From Martelella sp. NC20 (GTDB lineage Bacteria > Pseudomonadota > Alphaproteobacteria > Rhizobiales > Rhizobiaceae): a stretch of DNA of 64,000 nucleotides. The position numbers and the translations under genes were made by a program. A model generated the notes under the pieces. It made no database searches, was not told where the DNA came from, and saw only the letters and a list, made by a program, of their open reading frames with translations. This document shows positions 34,655 to 43,386 of this stretch, piece after piece; positions within the stretch are counted from its first letter, which is position 1, and each line of letters opens with the position of its first letter. The stretch is from positions 850,501-914,500 of the forward strand of contig NZ_CP054861.1 of the NCBI RefSeq assembly GCF_013459645.1, written 5' to 3'.

Positions 34655-35164
34655 CTAGGTTTCGTTGACGCCGCCAGACAGATTGCGGTGCATGCGCTTG
34701 AGAAGCGCGAGCAGGTGCTGGGTCTCCTCGCCAGAAAAGTCCGCCAGGGCGCGCTTGTTTCCCTCCATCAGGATTTCCTTGGAACGGGGCAGGAGCGACT
34801 TCGCGACAGGTGTGAGTTCAATGAGTTGGAGACGCCCGTTCGAGGGATGCGGCGACCTTGCAATCAACCCATCGCGTTCGAGCCTGGCAAGCATCTGCGC
34901 CATCGATGGCTGTTCCACATGCAGGAGTTTCACGAGGTCGGCCTGCGTTGACGCCTCCCCGGTCTTGAGGGCGGTCAGGACGTGCAGGCTCCCCATTCCC
35001 AGACCGAGAGGCCGCAACCCGGCCTCGGCAATGCGCGTCAATTCCTGCGACAGCAGCTTGATGTAAAAGGAAGGTGCCTGCCGGGGATCAAGCGCATCAA
35101 CAGGCTCGGGGTCACGGGCCTGCGTTGCAGAAACGGTGTCTTTCTCGTTCGTCATCCCAGCCAC
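34655..35164 (-). CDS. MarR family transcriptional regulator
   Basis: 169 residues. The winged helix spans about residues 55-125 (LHVLTALKTGEASTQADLVK, QPSMAQMLARLERDGLIARS, PHPSNGRLQLIELT). Its start lies within the last codons of the FAD monooxygenase gene (13-bp overlap), so the two form one operon. MarR proteins repress such monooxygenase genes until a phenolic or drug-like ligand is bound. A nested palindrome before the monooxygenase (36674-36707) is the probable binding site. Confidence 0.9.
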   Translation of the reverse strand: MAGMTNEKDTVSATQARDPEPVDALDPRQAPSFYIKLLSQELTRIAEAGLRPLGLGMGSLHVLTALKTGEASTQADLVKLLHVEQPSMAQMLARLERDGLIARSPHPSNGRLQLIELTPVAKSLLPRSKEILMEGNKRALADFSGEETQHLLALLKRMHRNLSGGVNET

Positions 35165-36663
35165 CTGTCAAACGCTTCATGAAAATTTTTGACCGAATAA
35201 GGTTCGCCGGCCGATCCAACCCAGGCGACATAGCCGTCTGGCCGAACGAAAGCCGACGCCAAGGCTGGAACGCGACCAGTAACAGGAAGCCGCCACATCG
35301 AATCTTCCTGATCGACCTCTGGAGAGCCTTCGACCACATCGACCCGCGAAGCCCAGCGATCTGGAATGGCCAAGCCTGCGGAGTCACCGAAGCCAAACAG
35401 CACTGGACGCGCCGCGTGCATGAAGGAAAATACGTCCCTCTTCCCCCAACGCGTATCCAGCATGAGGTTCGGCATCCTTCGCCCGACAAGCGGGTGCCGA
35501 CCGTCGCCCCATGCATAGCGAAGGGAAAGCCCGCTCAGAGTGCCCGCCAGGTTCAGAGTGACCTCGGGGACAGCCAACATCTGTGAAACGATGTGGCGCA
35601 AGGCCTCTATCTGGGAACCGGGCTTTATCAGGGCTGTCTGGGCCTTGGCGATTTGCAGTACGCCCTCTGCGACGGGATGGCGTTCTTCGTGATAGGTGTC
35701 GAGCACTGTATCCGAGGCGCCATGGTTGATAACGGTCGCCAGCTTCCAGCCGAGGTTCACCGCATCCTGTATGCCCAGGTTCAAACCCTGGCCACCGATC
35801 GGCGAGTGCGTATGCCCCGCATCGCCGGCAAGGAAGACGCGACCATTGCGATACCGATCGACTTGCCGAAAACCGTCGGCAAATCTCGAGATCCAACGGG
35901 CCCGGCGCAAGCCGTAATCGGTGCCGAGACCATCGAACAAGGTTTGACGCAATTCCTGCAGGGTGACCGGAGCGCTACGGTCTGCCGGCGGTGTCATCCT
36001 CATCAGGCTGACCCGGAACCAGTCAGGTTCGATGCGGGAGACCTGATAGGTTCCGACGCGTATATTTCGCCCGAAGGAGTCCTTATCGCTTGGCGGTGAA
36101 TCAAGCTGCACGTCGGCAACCACCCAGTGCGAGACCGGGTCATCACCGTGGAAAGTCGCTCCGCACAGACGCCGCACAGTGCTGTGGCCGCCGTCACAGC
36201 CAACGAGATAGTCGGCATGCAACTGCTGAATTCCATCCCTTGTCTGCACGAGCATCTTCACATTTCCAGCGTCCTGCGAGAAATGCAGCAGTTCCGCCCC
36301 CCACTCAATTGCTACCCCGAGTTCGATGGCGCGGTCGGTCAGTATCCGCTCCGTCTCATGCTGCGGCAGGATGAGCGCGTCGGGCCAGCAGGCCTCAATC
36401 TCACCCGGAAACATAGGAATTCCTGAGAACAGGACAGCCGGAAGCGGGCGACCCTTTTCGAGAAAGAGGTCGGCCAGGCCGCGTTGTCCGAAGATTTCCA
36501 TCGTTCGGGCATTGATGCCCGGCGCACGGGATTCCCCTGTGCCCGTGGAACGCCTTTCGACGACGGTGACATTGACGCCCAGCAGCTTAAGCTCGCAGGC
36601 CAACATCAGTCCGGTAGGACCTGCACCGACAACGGTGACCTGTGATCCTCGGATATTATTCAT
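35152..36663 (-). CDS. FAD-dependent aromatic monooxygenase (PHBH-like)
   Basis: 503 residues of a class A flavoprotein hydroxylase. It has the N-terminal dinucleotide fold VTVVGAGPTGLMLACELKLL, the DG motif VGCDGGHSTVRRLCG, the FAD/ribityl motif GDAGHTHSPIGGQGLNLGIQ and a C-terminal thioredoxin-like domain (residues 390-503). Relatives hydroxylate phenols, polyketides or antibiotics (rifampicin monooxygenase, PgaE). Co-transcription with a MarR gene and proximity to a MerR/MFS efflux pair suggest a xenobiotic or antibiotic modification role, but substrate is unknown. Start ATG 36663. Confidence 0.9.
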   Translation of the reverse strand: MNNIRGSQVTVVGAGPTGLMLACELKLLGVNVTVVERRSTGTGESRAPGINARTMEIFGQRGLADLFLEKGRPLPAVLFSGIPMFPGEIEACWPDALILPQHETERILTDRAIELGVAIEWGAELLHFSQDAGNVKMLVQTRDGIQQLHADYLVGCDGGHSTVRRLCGATFHGDDPVSHWVVADVQLDSPPSDKDSFGRNIRVGTYQVSRIEPDWFRVSLMRMTPPADRSAPVTLQELRQTLFDGLGTDYGLRRARWISRFADGFRQVDRYRNGRVFLAGDAGHTHSPIGGQGLNLGIQDAVNLGWKLATVINHGASDTVLDTYHEERHPVAEGVLQIAKAQTALIKPGSQIEALRHIVSQMLAVPEVTLNLAGTLSGLSLRYAWGDGRHPLVGRRMPNLMLDTRWGKRDVFSFMHAARPVLFGFGDSAGLAIPDRWASRVDVVEGSPEVDQEDSMWRLPVTGRVPALASAFVRPDGYVAWVGSAGEPYSVKNFHEAFDRWLG

Positions 36664-36673
36664 GGTCGGTCAT

Positions 36674-36707
36674 TATAATAGGCTCCTATTCATAGGACCC
36701 TATTATA
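36674..36707. promoter_or_regulatory. Nested palindrome before the monooxygenase-marR operon
   Basis: Outer arms TATAATAGG (36674-36682) and CCTATTATA (36699-36707) enclose an inner palindrome CCTATTCATAGG (36685-36696). It lies 11 bases upstream of the monooxygenase start, in an A+T-rich promoter-like stretch; such TATA-rich dyads are classical MarR operators. The rest of the gap to the merR stop (36708-36964) shows no gene I can support. Confidence 0.65.
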
Positions 36708-36964
36708 TCGGTTCTCTTCGATTTTCAAGGGCTGGCAGATGGCTTGCCGCCAGGCAATTAATGGCTCAAGCCGACGACGTAGGGATCCATCGATGGTTAC
36801 GACGGAAGGTGCCAGGATGGCTTGCCGTTTTGTTGAGGACGAACCAGCCAAGCCCGAAACAGATCCGTGTGGAGAGAGCAACGATAGGTGGCTTCGAGGC
36901 TAAACTGCACGATGTTTCTCGCGATCCGAATATCAGGTATCGAGCAGGATCGACGCCGGGGCGT

Positions 36965-37375
36965 TCACCGCTTTTGGATCCCGGGGGACCGCGACGCAAA
37001 CTGCATCAGGCGCTTGAATTTCGTGCAGTCCATATGGGTCTCCGCCGGACAATCAGCCACATGTCGGAGCGCATCGCGTAGCCTCGTGAGGCCACGGATC
37101 TGCTCGTCGAGCAGATCTGCGCGCAGATGCAATTCAGCGCGCGGCAATTGCGGCGTTCCGTCTTTGGCGAACATGCCCTTGATGTCGTCCAGCGAAAATC
37201 CCGCCATCTTTCCCAATGAAATCAGCGCGAGCTGCGTCACCACCGGCGTATCGAACTGCCGCCGCAACCCATGCCGCGCGACCGACTGGATCAGTCCGAT
37301 TTCCTCGTAATAGCGCAAGGTCGACGGCGCGACGCCGCTCCGTTTCGACAGAACACCTATATCGAGAAGTTTCAT
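36965..37375 (-). CDS. MerR family transcriptional regulator
   Basis: 136 residues starting MKLLDIGVLSKRSGVAPSTL at 37375. The MerR winged helix continues with RYYEEIGLIQSVARHGLRRQ, followed by the dimerisation helix (LLDEQIRGLTRLRDALRHVA) and a cysteine-containing tail CPAETHMDCTKF. The tail resembles the SoxR/CueR-like effector end, but spacing does not allow a metal assignment. It is divergent from an MFS transporter gene, with a MerR-type dyad in the 69-bp gap. Confidence 0.88.
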   Translation of the reverse strand: MKLLDIGVLSKRSGVAPSTLRYYEEIGLIQSVARHGLRRQFDTPVVTQLALISLGKMAGFSLDDIKGMFAKDGTPQLPRAELHLRADLLDEQIRGLTRLRDALRHVADCPAETHMDCTKFKRLMQFASRSPGIQKR

Positions 37376-37381
37376 GGTTGA

Positions 37382-37400
37382 CCTCAAGTTGGCTTGAAGT
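37382..37400. promoter_or_regulatory. MerR-type operator between merR-like and MFS genes
   Basis: The near-palindrome CCTCAAGTTGGCTTGAAGT, with TCAAG/CTTGA arms, sits in the divergent 69-bp gap. MerR proteins bind such dyads inside over-long promoter spacers. TTGACC just upstream (about 37377) could be the -35 element toward the MFS gene. Confidence 0.55.
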
Positions 37401-37444
37401 GGCAAGGTAATCGCCTACTCCCGCCGATGACAAGAGGACACACC

Positions 37445-38869
37445 ATGGCCGACACGGCACAGACCCGAACTCCCATCCCCATCCTGATCGCCCTTGCCAC
37501 CGCAACGCTGACCGCGTCTCTCGGTATCAGTATTGCTTCCGTCCTGCTTCCGACTTTGACGCGCAGCTTCTCCGCGACGGCGTCAGACGTTCAGTGGGTT
37601 GTGTTGGCCTATCTCATGTCCGTGACCATCGCTATCGTCTCCGCCGGACGGCTCGGAGACATCCTCGGCCATCGCCGCGTTCTGATTGCCGGCCTCGCTG
37701 TCTTTGTTACTGCGTCGGTTCTGTGTGCGATTGCTCCGGACCTCGTCTGGCTGGTCACAGGACGCGCGTTGCAGGGGCTCGGCGGGGCGATCCTGATCGC
37801 GCTGCCTATGTCGATCGCGCGTGATCTCGTCCCTGCAGAGCGGCTTGGCACGGCGATGGGGCTGCTTGGGACGACATCTGCGGTCGGTACGGCACTCGGC
37901 CCTTCGCTGGGCGGTGTGCTGCTGGCCTGGGGCGACTGGCGAATGGCCTTCTGGCTCCTCACCGGTGTCGCCAGTGCAACGCTTCTCCTGTCCGTCGCCT
38001 CCCTCCCCAGGAATTCCGCGCCCAGAAACGCGTTGTGGAGGGAACTGGATTTTCCGGGGACCTTTGTACTGGTGATCGCGCTCGCGTCCTATGCACTCGC
38101 GACCAGCGGGGGAACCGCTGGTATTCCCCTGCCACCGAACGTATTGATTTCTGGCGCCCTGATCGCGATCGCCCTGTTTGTGATCGTCGAAAACCGCGTG
38201 ACCTCACCGCTGGTGCCGATGGCTCTGCTTCGCGACCGCAAGACGGGCATTGGGTTTGTCATGAACCTGGCTGTCGGCACGATCATGATGTCCACCCTGG
38301 TTGTCGGCCCCTTCTTCCTTGCCTTCGCGCTTGGGCTGAACGAAGCGCTCATCGGTCTGGCAATGGCGGTCGGGCCCGTGGTCTCTGCGCTCTCCGGCAT
38401 TCCGGCGGGGCGGCTGACGGATCGGCTCGGCGCGAACCGCGTGATCGTCATCGGTCTGGTGCAGACCATGCTCGGACTGCTGTGCCTGGCCTTCCTGCCG
38501 CGATATTTCGGCGTGAGTGGCTATGTTGTCGCGTTGATCACGTTGACGCCGGCCTTTCAACTCTTCCTTGCCGCCAACAACACGGCGGTACTTGCCGACG
38601 CCTCGAAAGAGCAGCGTGGGCGCCTGTCGGGTCTGCTTGGCCTCTCGCGGAACCTGGGCCTGATGACCGGCGCCTCCGCCATGTCCACCTTGTTTGTCGT
38701 CATCCTCGGAACAGGGGATGCTGCGCAGGCTTCCGTCGCGGATATTGCACGTGCCTTTTCGATGACCTTCACCGCTGCGGCGGGGTTGGCGTTGGTCACT
38801 CTGGGGCTGGCCATCTTCAGCCATGCCGGGCGGATACGCGAAGCATCCGGCCCGACAGAGGAGGCTTAG
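37445..38869 (+). CDS. MFS transporter (DHA2-type drug efflux)
   Basis: 474 residues starting MADTAQTRTPIPILIALATA at 37445. About 14 hydrophobic helices, motif A-like GRLGDILGHRRVLIAG near residue 72 and the antiporter motif C region GLLGTTSAVGTALGPSLGG near residue 150 place it with drug:H+ antiporters. It is divergent from the MerR gene, which probably induces it on drug binding. Its TAG stop interlocks with the relaxase TAA stop on the other strand (TTAG at 38866-38869), so there is no terminator space between them. Confidence 0.9.
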   Translation: MADTAQTRTPIPILIALATATLTASLGISIASVLLPTLTRSFSATASDVQWVVLAYLMSVTIAIVSAGRLGDILGHRRVLIAGLAVFVTASVLCAIAPDLVWLVTGRALQGLGGAILIALPMSIARDLVPAERLGTAMGLLGTTSAVGTALGPSLGGVLLAWGDWRMAFWLLTGVASATLLLSVASLPRNSAPRNALWRELDFPGTFVLVIALASYALATSGGTAGIPLPPNVLISGALIAIALFVIVENRVTSPLVPMALLRDRKTGIGFVMNLAVGTIMMSTLVVGPFFLAFALGLNEALIGLAMAVGPVVSALSGIPAGRLTDRLGANRVIVIGLVQTMLGLLCLAFLPRYFGVSGYVVALITLTPAFQLFLAANNTAVLADASKEQRGRLSGLLGLSRNLGLMTGASAMSTLFVVILGTGDAAQASVADIARAFSMTFTAAAGLALVTLGLAIFSHAGRIREASGPTEEA

Positions 38870-40920
38870 AGACCCAAGCCGCGTTGCCGTCCAAGCTGCC
38901 ACGACACCGAACCGCCCTTTACGATACCCATCACTTCGCGGTCGAGCTGACGGTCGATAACCGGCCGCCATGGAACGAGGGTGAACTCGTGCGCCTTTTC
39001 GACCACCGCGAACTTGCCACTCGATAGCTGCACGGTTCCGGTGAACTTGCCGCTGACGCTCTCGCCATCGGCGGCAGCCCGGAACGGCAGCCCCTTGTCG
39101 GCAGCTATCTCGGCACCGACGCCGGCGAGTTCCCGCTCGCGCAGCGTGGCGAGAAGATTGCGCCGATAGAACAGGCGGCCATCCCGGCTCCGGGTGGCGT
39201 CGCCCTGTTCGACATGATGCTCGCGACGCTGGTCCATCGCCTCGCGCACCTGCTGGCCAAAGCCGGCCGGGGCGAGATCCGATGTCTCGGGCGAAACCAG
39301 CCGCCTGTCGAGCCAGGTTGCGCCATCCGCGCCGATCTGCTTGTCCAGATCGAAGGCGGAAAGGATGCGAACGCTGGCCTGCCGACTACGACCGGCATCA
39401 TAAGCGGCGGCGCGGCTCTCGAAATCTTCGGGAATGCGCCACTGATCGGCGTCGATCCGCTCGACCACACGCGCGCGGCGCAATGCCTCCAGCCGCCGGA
39501 CATGGGCATCAACATAGCCCTCATGATCGCCGCCTGGAACACGGCCCTCGAACTTCGCCTGCTCCAGATGGCGGCTCGGTCGATAGATGCCGCCCTCGGC
39601 GATGGAGGAGATGGCGCGGTCGGACGGTCGGGCCGTCGTCTCGGCGCGACCGATTTCGATGACGCTGCCGATCCGGGCATCCTCCAACTGCATAGGGTCG
39701 ATATTGGCGATGTGATGGGTCCGCCCGTCGATCCCATCCACGACCACGGTGAGATTGTCTCCCAGCTCGTTGGCGAGATATTTGTCGAGGACGCGGCCGG
39801 TGACGGGCGTGGCGGGTGCGCCGTCATGGATGCGGAAGGTCATGGGGTCGCGTTCAAGCCCATCCGCGGCGAGCGACCTTTGCATGGTGCGGATGATGTC
39901 GCCGCGCTCGCTCAGTTCCCGCAGGGTCGGTTCCAGCCGTTCGTTCAATTCCCAGACGCCGGGCGCATGTTCGGTGGCGAGGTCCATCCGCCCCAACTTG
40001 GCGAGACGTCGAAGGCGAAGTGTGCGCTCGAACTGCCGTTTCGGCTCGCCAGGCTCATGGCGCAGGTCGAGGAAACGGGCATCGGCTTCTTCCACCATCG
40101 CCCGGTCGATGCGCGTAAACCGGTCCTGGTCTATCTCGGCGGTGAGCTTGCGGGTCTGCTCGATCTCTCGGATGGGACCGAGTTCCAGCGTCGCCAATTC
40201 GCTGGCGCGTTCGCGGACACCGTGGGCGATGTAATCGCCGTTGATGACCAGATCTTCCCCGAGATCGTCCTTGCCCCGGACCATGACATGCACATGGGGA
40301 TGGCCGGTGTTGTAGTGGTTGACCGCGACCCAATCGAGCTGGGTGCCGAGGTCGGCTTCCATCCGGCCCATGAGGTCGCGAGTATAGGCCCTGAGGTCCG
40401 ACAGCTCCGCGCCATCTTCGGGCGAGACGATGAACCGGAACTGGTGACGGTCGTCCTGGCCGCGTTCAAGAAAGGCGTCGCCATCGGCGCGATCATCGAT
40501 GCCCGAATAGAGCTGACCGCGCTCGCCGTCGCGCGAGGTGCCGTCACGCTGGATATAGCGCAGATGGGATTGGGCGCGGCGGTTCTTTCCGGGATGGAGA
40601 ATGTAGCGCTGCTGGACCATGACCCGGCGTGCGCCCGGCTGCCGGTGAAGCCAGCCTCCGCCGAGATTGCGGGTGCGCACGAAGACCGCGCCGCGCCCGC
40701 GCTTCACGCCCTTTCCGCTCGAAAGCACGGCATGACGACCAGCCGCAGGCGGTGGCGTGAACGCCGCCGTTCCGAAATCGACACGGGGCGAGGTGCGGCG
40801 CTGCTGCCGGGCGATCTTCTTGGCCTGGGTGAGAAAGCTCTTTGCCTTGCCCGCGCGCGGCGTGTCGGAGCGGATGCGGCCAGGCTTCGGCCGGAAGCGA
40901 TTTTCGTCGTCGGCACTCAT
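38866..40920 (-). CDS. Relaxase, VirD2-like with DUF3363 domain
   Basis: 684 residues starting MSADDENRFRPKPGRIRSDT at 40920. The N-terminal relaxase domain has the catalytic-Tyr region (RYILHPGKNRRAQSHLRYIQ), the FRFIVSPEDGAELSDL motif and the metal-binding HxH motif in NTGHPHVHVMVRGKDDLGED. The C-terminal half is the DUF3363 domain ending GIVKGGSVSWQLGRQRG. MOB-P type relaxases nick oriT and pilot the strand through TraG. The gene precedes traG in transcription order, separated by the cargo. The 313-bp gap upstream is the likely oriT. Confidence 0.9.
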   Translation of the reverse strand: MSADDENRFRPKPGRIRSDTPRAGKAKSFLTQAKKIARQQRRTSPRVDFGTAAFTPPPAAGRHAVLSSGKGVKRGRGAVFVRTRNLGGGWLHRQPGARRVMVQQRYILHPGKNRRAQSHLRYIQRDGTSRDGERGQLYSGIDDRADGDAFLERGQDDRHQFRFIVSPEDGAELSDLRAYTRDLMGRMEADLGTQLDWVAVNHYNTGHPHVHVMVRGKDDLGEDLVINGDYIAHGVRERASELATLELGPIREIEQTRKLTAEIDQDRFTRIDRAMVEEADARFLDLRHEPGEPKRQFERTLRLRRLAKLGRMDLATEHAPGVWELNERLEPTLRELSERGDIIRTMQRSLAADGLERDPMTFRIHDGAPATPVTGRVLDKYLANELGDNLTVVVDGIDGRTHHIANIDPMQLEDARIGSVIEIGRAETTARPSDRAISSIAEGGIYRPSRHLEQAKFEGRVPGGDHEGYVDAHVRRLEALRRARVVERIDADQWRIPEDFESRAAAYDAGRSRQASVRILSAFDLDKQIGADGATWLDRRLVSPETSDLAPAGFGQQVREAMDQRREHHVEQGDATRSRDGRLFYRRNLLATLRERELAGVGAEIAADKGLPFRAAADGESVSGKFTGTVQLSSGKFAVVEKAHEFTLVPWRPVIDRQLDREVMGIVKGGSVSWQLGRQRGLGL

Positions 40921-41233
40921 AGATGCGCCTCCGGCCGAAATCGCGGAAAATCGGGCAATCGGCGGGTATGGTGCCGGATGAAACCCCGCAAGGCCAAGGG
41001 TTTGCGCGAAATCGCGGCACTCCACGCCTCAAAACCATGGTGCCGGAATCGGCCGCCTAACCAGTGTGCAGACAACAACAATTTCCAGAACTGGCCCCAT
41101 ATGGTGCCGGTTCCTTCAATCTTGCCCTCCCTGCTTTTCGCCCTTTCCGCTCTTCTTGCCAGGATTTCAGCCAGGCGCAAACCTGCCTGACTGGACACTG
41201 GAACGGCTCGCGCCGAGCGCGGGAACACAGTCC
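40921..41233. other. Non-coding repeat region upstream of the relaxase, candidate oriT
   Basis: No gene fits this 313-bp stretch between the lytic transglycosylase stop and the relaxase start. It carries three exact copies of ATGGTGCCGG (40968-40977, 41037-41046, 41101-41110; spacing 69 and 64 bp) and two copies of GAAATCGCGG (40937-40946, 41008-41017). Origins of transfer generally lie beside the relaxase gene and contain direct repeats for accessory proteins. No nic consensus could be assigned. Confidence 0.45.
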
Positions 41234-41953
41234 TCATGGCGTTCCTCCGTCGTTGGCGCGGGCCACGAAAATGCCGTCGGTTTCCGGCTTGGTATCGTCG
41301 GGATCGAGCGCCGGCACGGTTGCACGGGTGTCATCGGAACGCTCCCCGGACAGCGGCGCGGCTGCAGTCCGCCTGTCGGTCGGGCGCGTGACGAAGAGCG
41401 GGGCTTCGCGCCAGTCGGATGGTGGTGGCGAAGGTGCGTCGGAGGCAACCGCGCCGTCGAGGACCGGCACCAGCGCGGCGACATAAGCCCGGGTCTCGGC
41501 CGGCAATGTTCGGCCGGACGCAAGGTAGTCGTCGTAGCGGTCGGGTCCGGCGTTATAGGCCCCCAGCATTGCCGCGACATTGCCGTAGCGATCCCACATC
41601 TCGCGCAGATAGGCTGCGCCCGCGAGGATGTTGTCGCGTGGGTCATAGGGGTCACGACCGAGCCTGTAGCGGTCACGCAGGCCCGCCCAGGTGTCGGGCA
41701 TCACCTGCATCAGCCCCCTTGCCCCGGCCGACGAGATCGCGCGTACATCGCCCGCGCTTTCGGCGCGCAGCACGGCAGCAATCCAGTGCTCCGGAATGCC
41801 GAACCGCTGCGCGCCTTCCGCGATGAAGGTAGCGTAGGGACGTGCAATGATCGATTCAGCGGATGGCGAGGCTTGCGCGACCGCCGGCTCCGCAGCGCTG
41901 CCAAGCGATAGCAAGGCCGCGAAGAGAAAGAGACCAGGAGATCGCATTGTCAT
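41234..41953 (-). CDS. Lytic transglycosylase (VirB1-like)
   Basis: About 239 residues starting at 41953, whose ATG shares one base with the DUF736 stop (TGATG). A signal peptide (SPGLFLFAALLSLGSAAEPAV) precedes the SLT domain, with catalytic Glu in AAVLRAESAGDVRAIS, then SAGARGLMQVMPDTWAGL and AYNAGPDRYDDY. A Pro/Asp-rich C-terminal tail follows. It is secreted to the periplasm to open peptidoglycan for the conjugation channel. It is the last gene of the repA-parA operon before the oriT candidate. Confidence 0.9.
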   Translation of the reverse strand: MTMRSPGLFLFAALLSLGSAAEPAVAQASPSAESIIARPYATFIAEGAQRFGIPEHWIAAVLRAESAGDVRAISSAGARGLMQVMPDTWAGLRDRYRLGRDPYDPRDNILAGAAYLREMWDRYGNVAAMLGAYNAGPDRYDDYLASGRTLPAETRAYVAALVPVLDGAVASDAPSPPPSDWREAPLFVTRPTDRRTAAAPLSGERSDDTRATVPALDPDDTKPETDGIFVARANDGGTP

Positions 41954-42288
41954 CAGTCGCGCTCGTCGCGCGGCTTCGGACGGTTCCAATGCAGCGACCA
42001 TGAGGCGCCAGCATCGTCGTTACGGAACAGATTGGCGCGGATCGGCTGTGGCAGAGCCGGATCGTCCAACAGCACGGAAAGAAATTCGCCGGCCTTCTCG
42101 CCGGTGCGCTTCCAGGCCGCGCCGATCTCCGGGCCGTCGTCCGCACCATGGTGGATGCGATAGTCCGGTGCATTCTCCGCATCAGTGTGCTCGGCGGGGA
42201 CGATGGTGAGTTCACGGAACAGAGTCAGCGTGTGGATGCGGCCCGTGAAGCCGGTGACTTCTCGCGTGAATTGACCGATCTGCGGCAT
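41953..42288 (-). CDS. DUF736 domain-containing protein
   Basis: 111 residues starting MPQIGQFTREVTGFTGRIHT at 42288. The FTGRIHTLTLFRELTIVP, PDYRIHHG and EIGAAWKRTGEKAGEFLSVL segments define DUF736, small proteins ubiquitous in alphaproteobacterial conjugative plasmids and ICEs. Function is unknown; the fold resembles a single-strand-binding or OB-like beta protein, an impression only. It lies between the TraF peptidase and the lytic transglycosylase. Confidence 0.88.
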   Translation of the reverse strand: MPQIGQFTREVTGFTGRIHTLTLFRELTIVPAEHTDAENAPDYRIHHGADDGPEIGAAWKRTGEKAGEFLSVLLDDPALPQPIRANLFRNDDAGASWSLHWNRPKPRDERD

Positions 42289-42325
42289 GGAAAGCTTCCT
42301 GCGGTTGTGGATTTTCGGGTCGGGT

Positions 42326-42871
42326 TCATTGCGTCGGCGCGCGCCATTGGTAGCGGCCGTCGCCTTCCTCATCGGTCCAGAGCGGCAGCGCCCGGCCGAT
42401 GACGGAACTTGCGGGGATGGGTCCGAAATAACGGCCGTCGAGGCTGTCGCGGACCTCCCAATTCATGAGGAAGATTTCATCGTCGCCGATGACGCGGCAG
42501 CCCTGCCAGACGGGCAAATCACGGCCCATGCGGTCGCGCTGCAAGGCCTGGCCCACCTCAACGCCATCAACAGTGATGGCAGATCGCAAGCGGCAAATGC
42601 GCTGTCCGGGCAGGCCCAGGACGCGCTTCAAGAGCGGCACCCCGCGCCCGACATAGCCGCGCTCGACCATGAATCGCTCCAGCGGTTCGGGCGGCATGAC
42701 GGCGACCAGATCGGGCACGTCGAGCGTGTCTGCTGGCTCGACCGTGTAGAAGCCGACCGGCGTGCTGGCGGTGGCGTTCCAGATCAATTTCGTCGGCCAA
42801 TCGACAGCGCTTGTGGCGACGATGCCGATGACAGCCAGCGCCGTCACCGTGAGGATGCGGCGGCGCGTCAT
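42326..42871 (-). CDS. traF: S26 family signal peptidase, TraF-like pilin protease
   Basis: 181 residues. The N-terminal helix (ILTVTALAVIGIVATSAV) is a membrane anchor. The catalytic Ser is S36 in ATASTPVGFY and the general base is K82 in LLKRVLGLPGQ. EIFLMNWEVRDSLDGRYFG is the C-terminal S26 signature region. In RP4-like systems TraF cyclises the TrbC pilin, which fits the trbC gene here. Its ATG overlaps the DUF2840 stop. Confidence 0.9.
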   Translation of the reverse strand: MTRRRILTVTALAVIGIVATSAVDWPTKLIWNATASTPVGFYTVEPADTLDVPDLVAVMPPEPLERFMVERGYVGRGVPLLKRVLGLPGQRICRLRSAITVDGVEVGQALQRDRMGRDLPVWQGCRVIGDDEIFLMNWEVRDSLDGRYFGPIPASSVIGRALPLWTDEEGDGRYQWRAPTQ

Positions 42872-43386
42872 GGGTCGATCCTCTGGTGGCCGATCCAGGC
42901 GGCGTGTCTCTCGGGCGTGTAGGCGTGAGGCTCCAGACCGGCGGTCAGACGGTTGTGGACGTGCCGCCAGTACTCCGGCGATATGTCGGCCGGATCGAGG
43001 CCGAGCGCTTCCACGGCGTCTATAGCCTGCAAAGCGTGTTGCACCTTCGTCCAGCTATGGAGACGCAACAGGATGTCGCCACCGGGACGCACGAAGGGCA
43101 ATGTCTGGAACGGCTCGCCACGGCCGATCGCGCGCACGATGTCGATGCGCGAGATGATCGTGCCATGCTCGCCGGATGCCCAGCGGACGAAGGCAAAGAC
43201 GCTGTTCGGTGGGAAGCCGACGATGCTGCGGCGGCGGTCGATGATTTGTTCGTAGCTCTTGCGGCCGAACCTGATCCAGTGCTCGACCTTCTGCTTCTGG
43301 AAGGTCAGTTCGACCAATGTGGTGAAGGGCGCAGGTCCGTCCGGCAGCGGACGGCCGTGCATGCGGCGTGCTGCCTTGCCGGTCAT
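42868..43386 (-). CDS. DUF2840 domain-containing protein
   Basis: 172 residues: TTLVELTFQKQKVEHWIRFG, YEQIIDRRRSIVGFPPNSVF, RWASGEHGTIISRIDIVRAI and LPFVRPGGDILLRLHSW are the DUF2840 family blocks. The function is unknown. The gene is conserved between parA/RHH and the TraF peptidase in this module and overlaps both neighbours by four bases. There is no signal peptide or transmembrane segment, so it is probably a cytosolic maintenance or relaxosome accessory factor. Confidence 0.88.
   Translation of the reverse strand: MTGKAARRMHGRPLPDGPAPFTTLVELTFQKQKVEHWIRFGRKSYEQIIDRRRSIVGFPPNSVFAFVRWASGEHGTIISRIDIVRAIGRGEPFQTLPFVRPGGDILLRLHSWTKVQHALQAIDAVEALGLDPADISPEYWRHVHNRLTAGLEPHAYTPERHAAWIGHQRIDP

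Noticed and set aside
39214..41190. A 658-codon plus-strand frame antisense to the relaxase
   Set aside because: No recognisable domain; the opposite strand encodes a full relaxase with HxH motif and DUF3363 domain.
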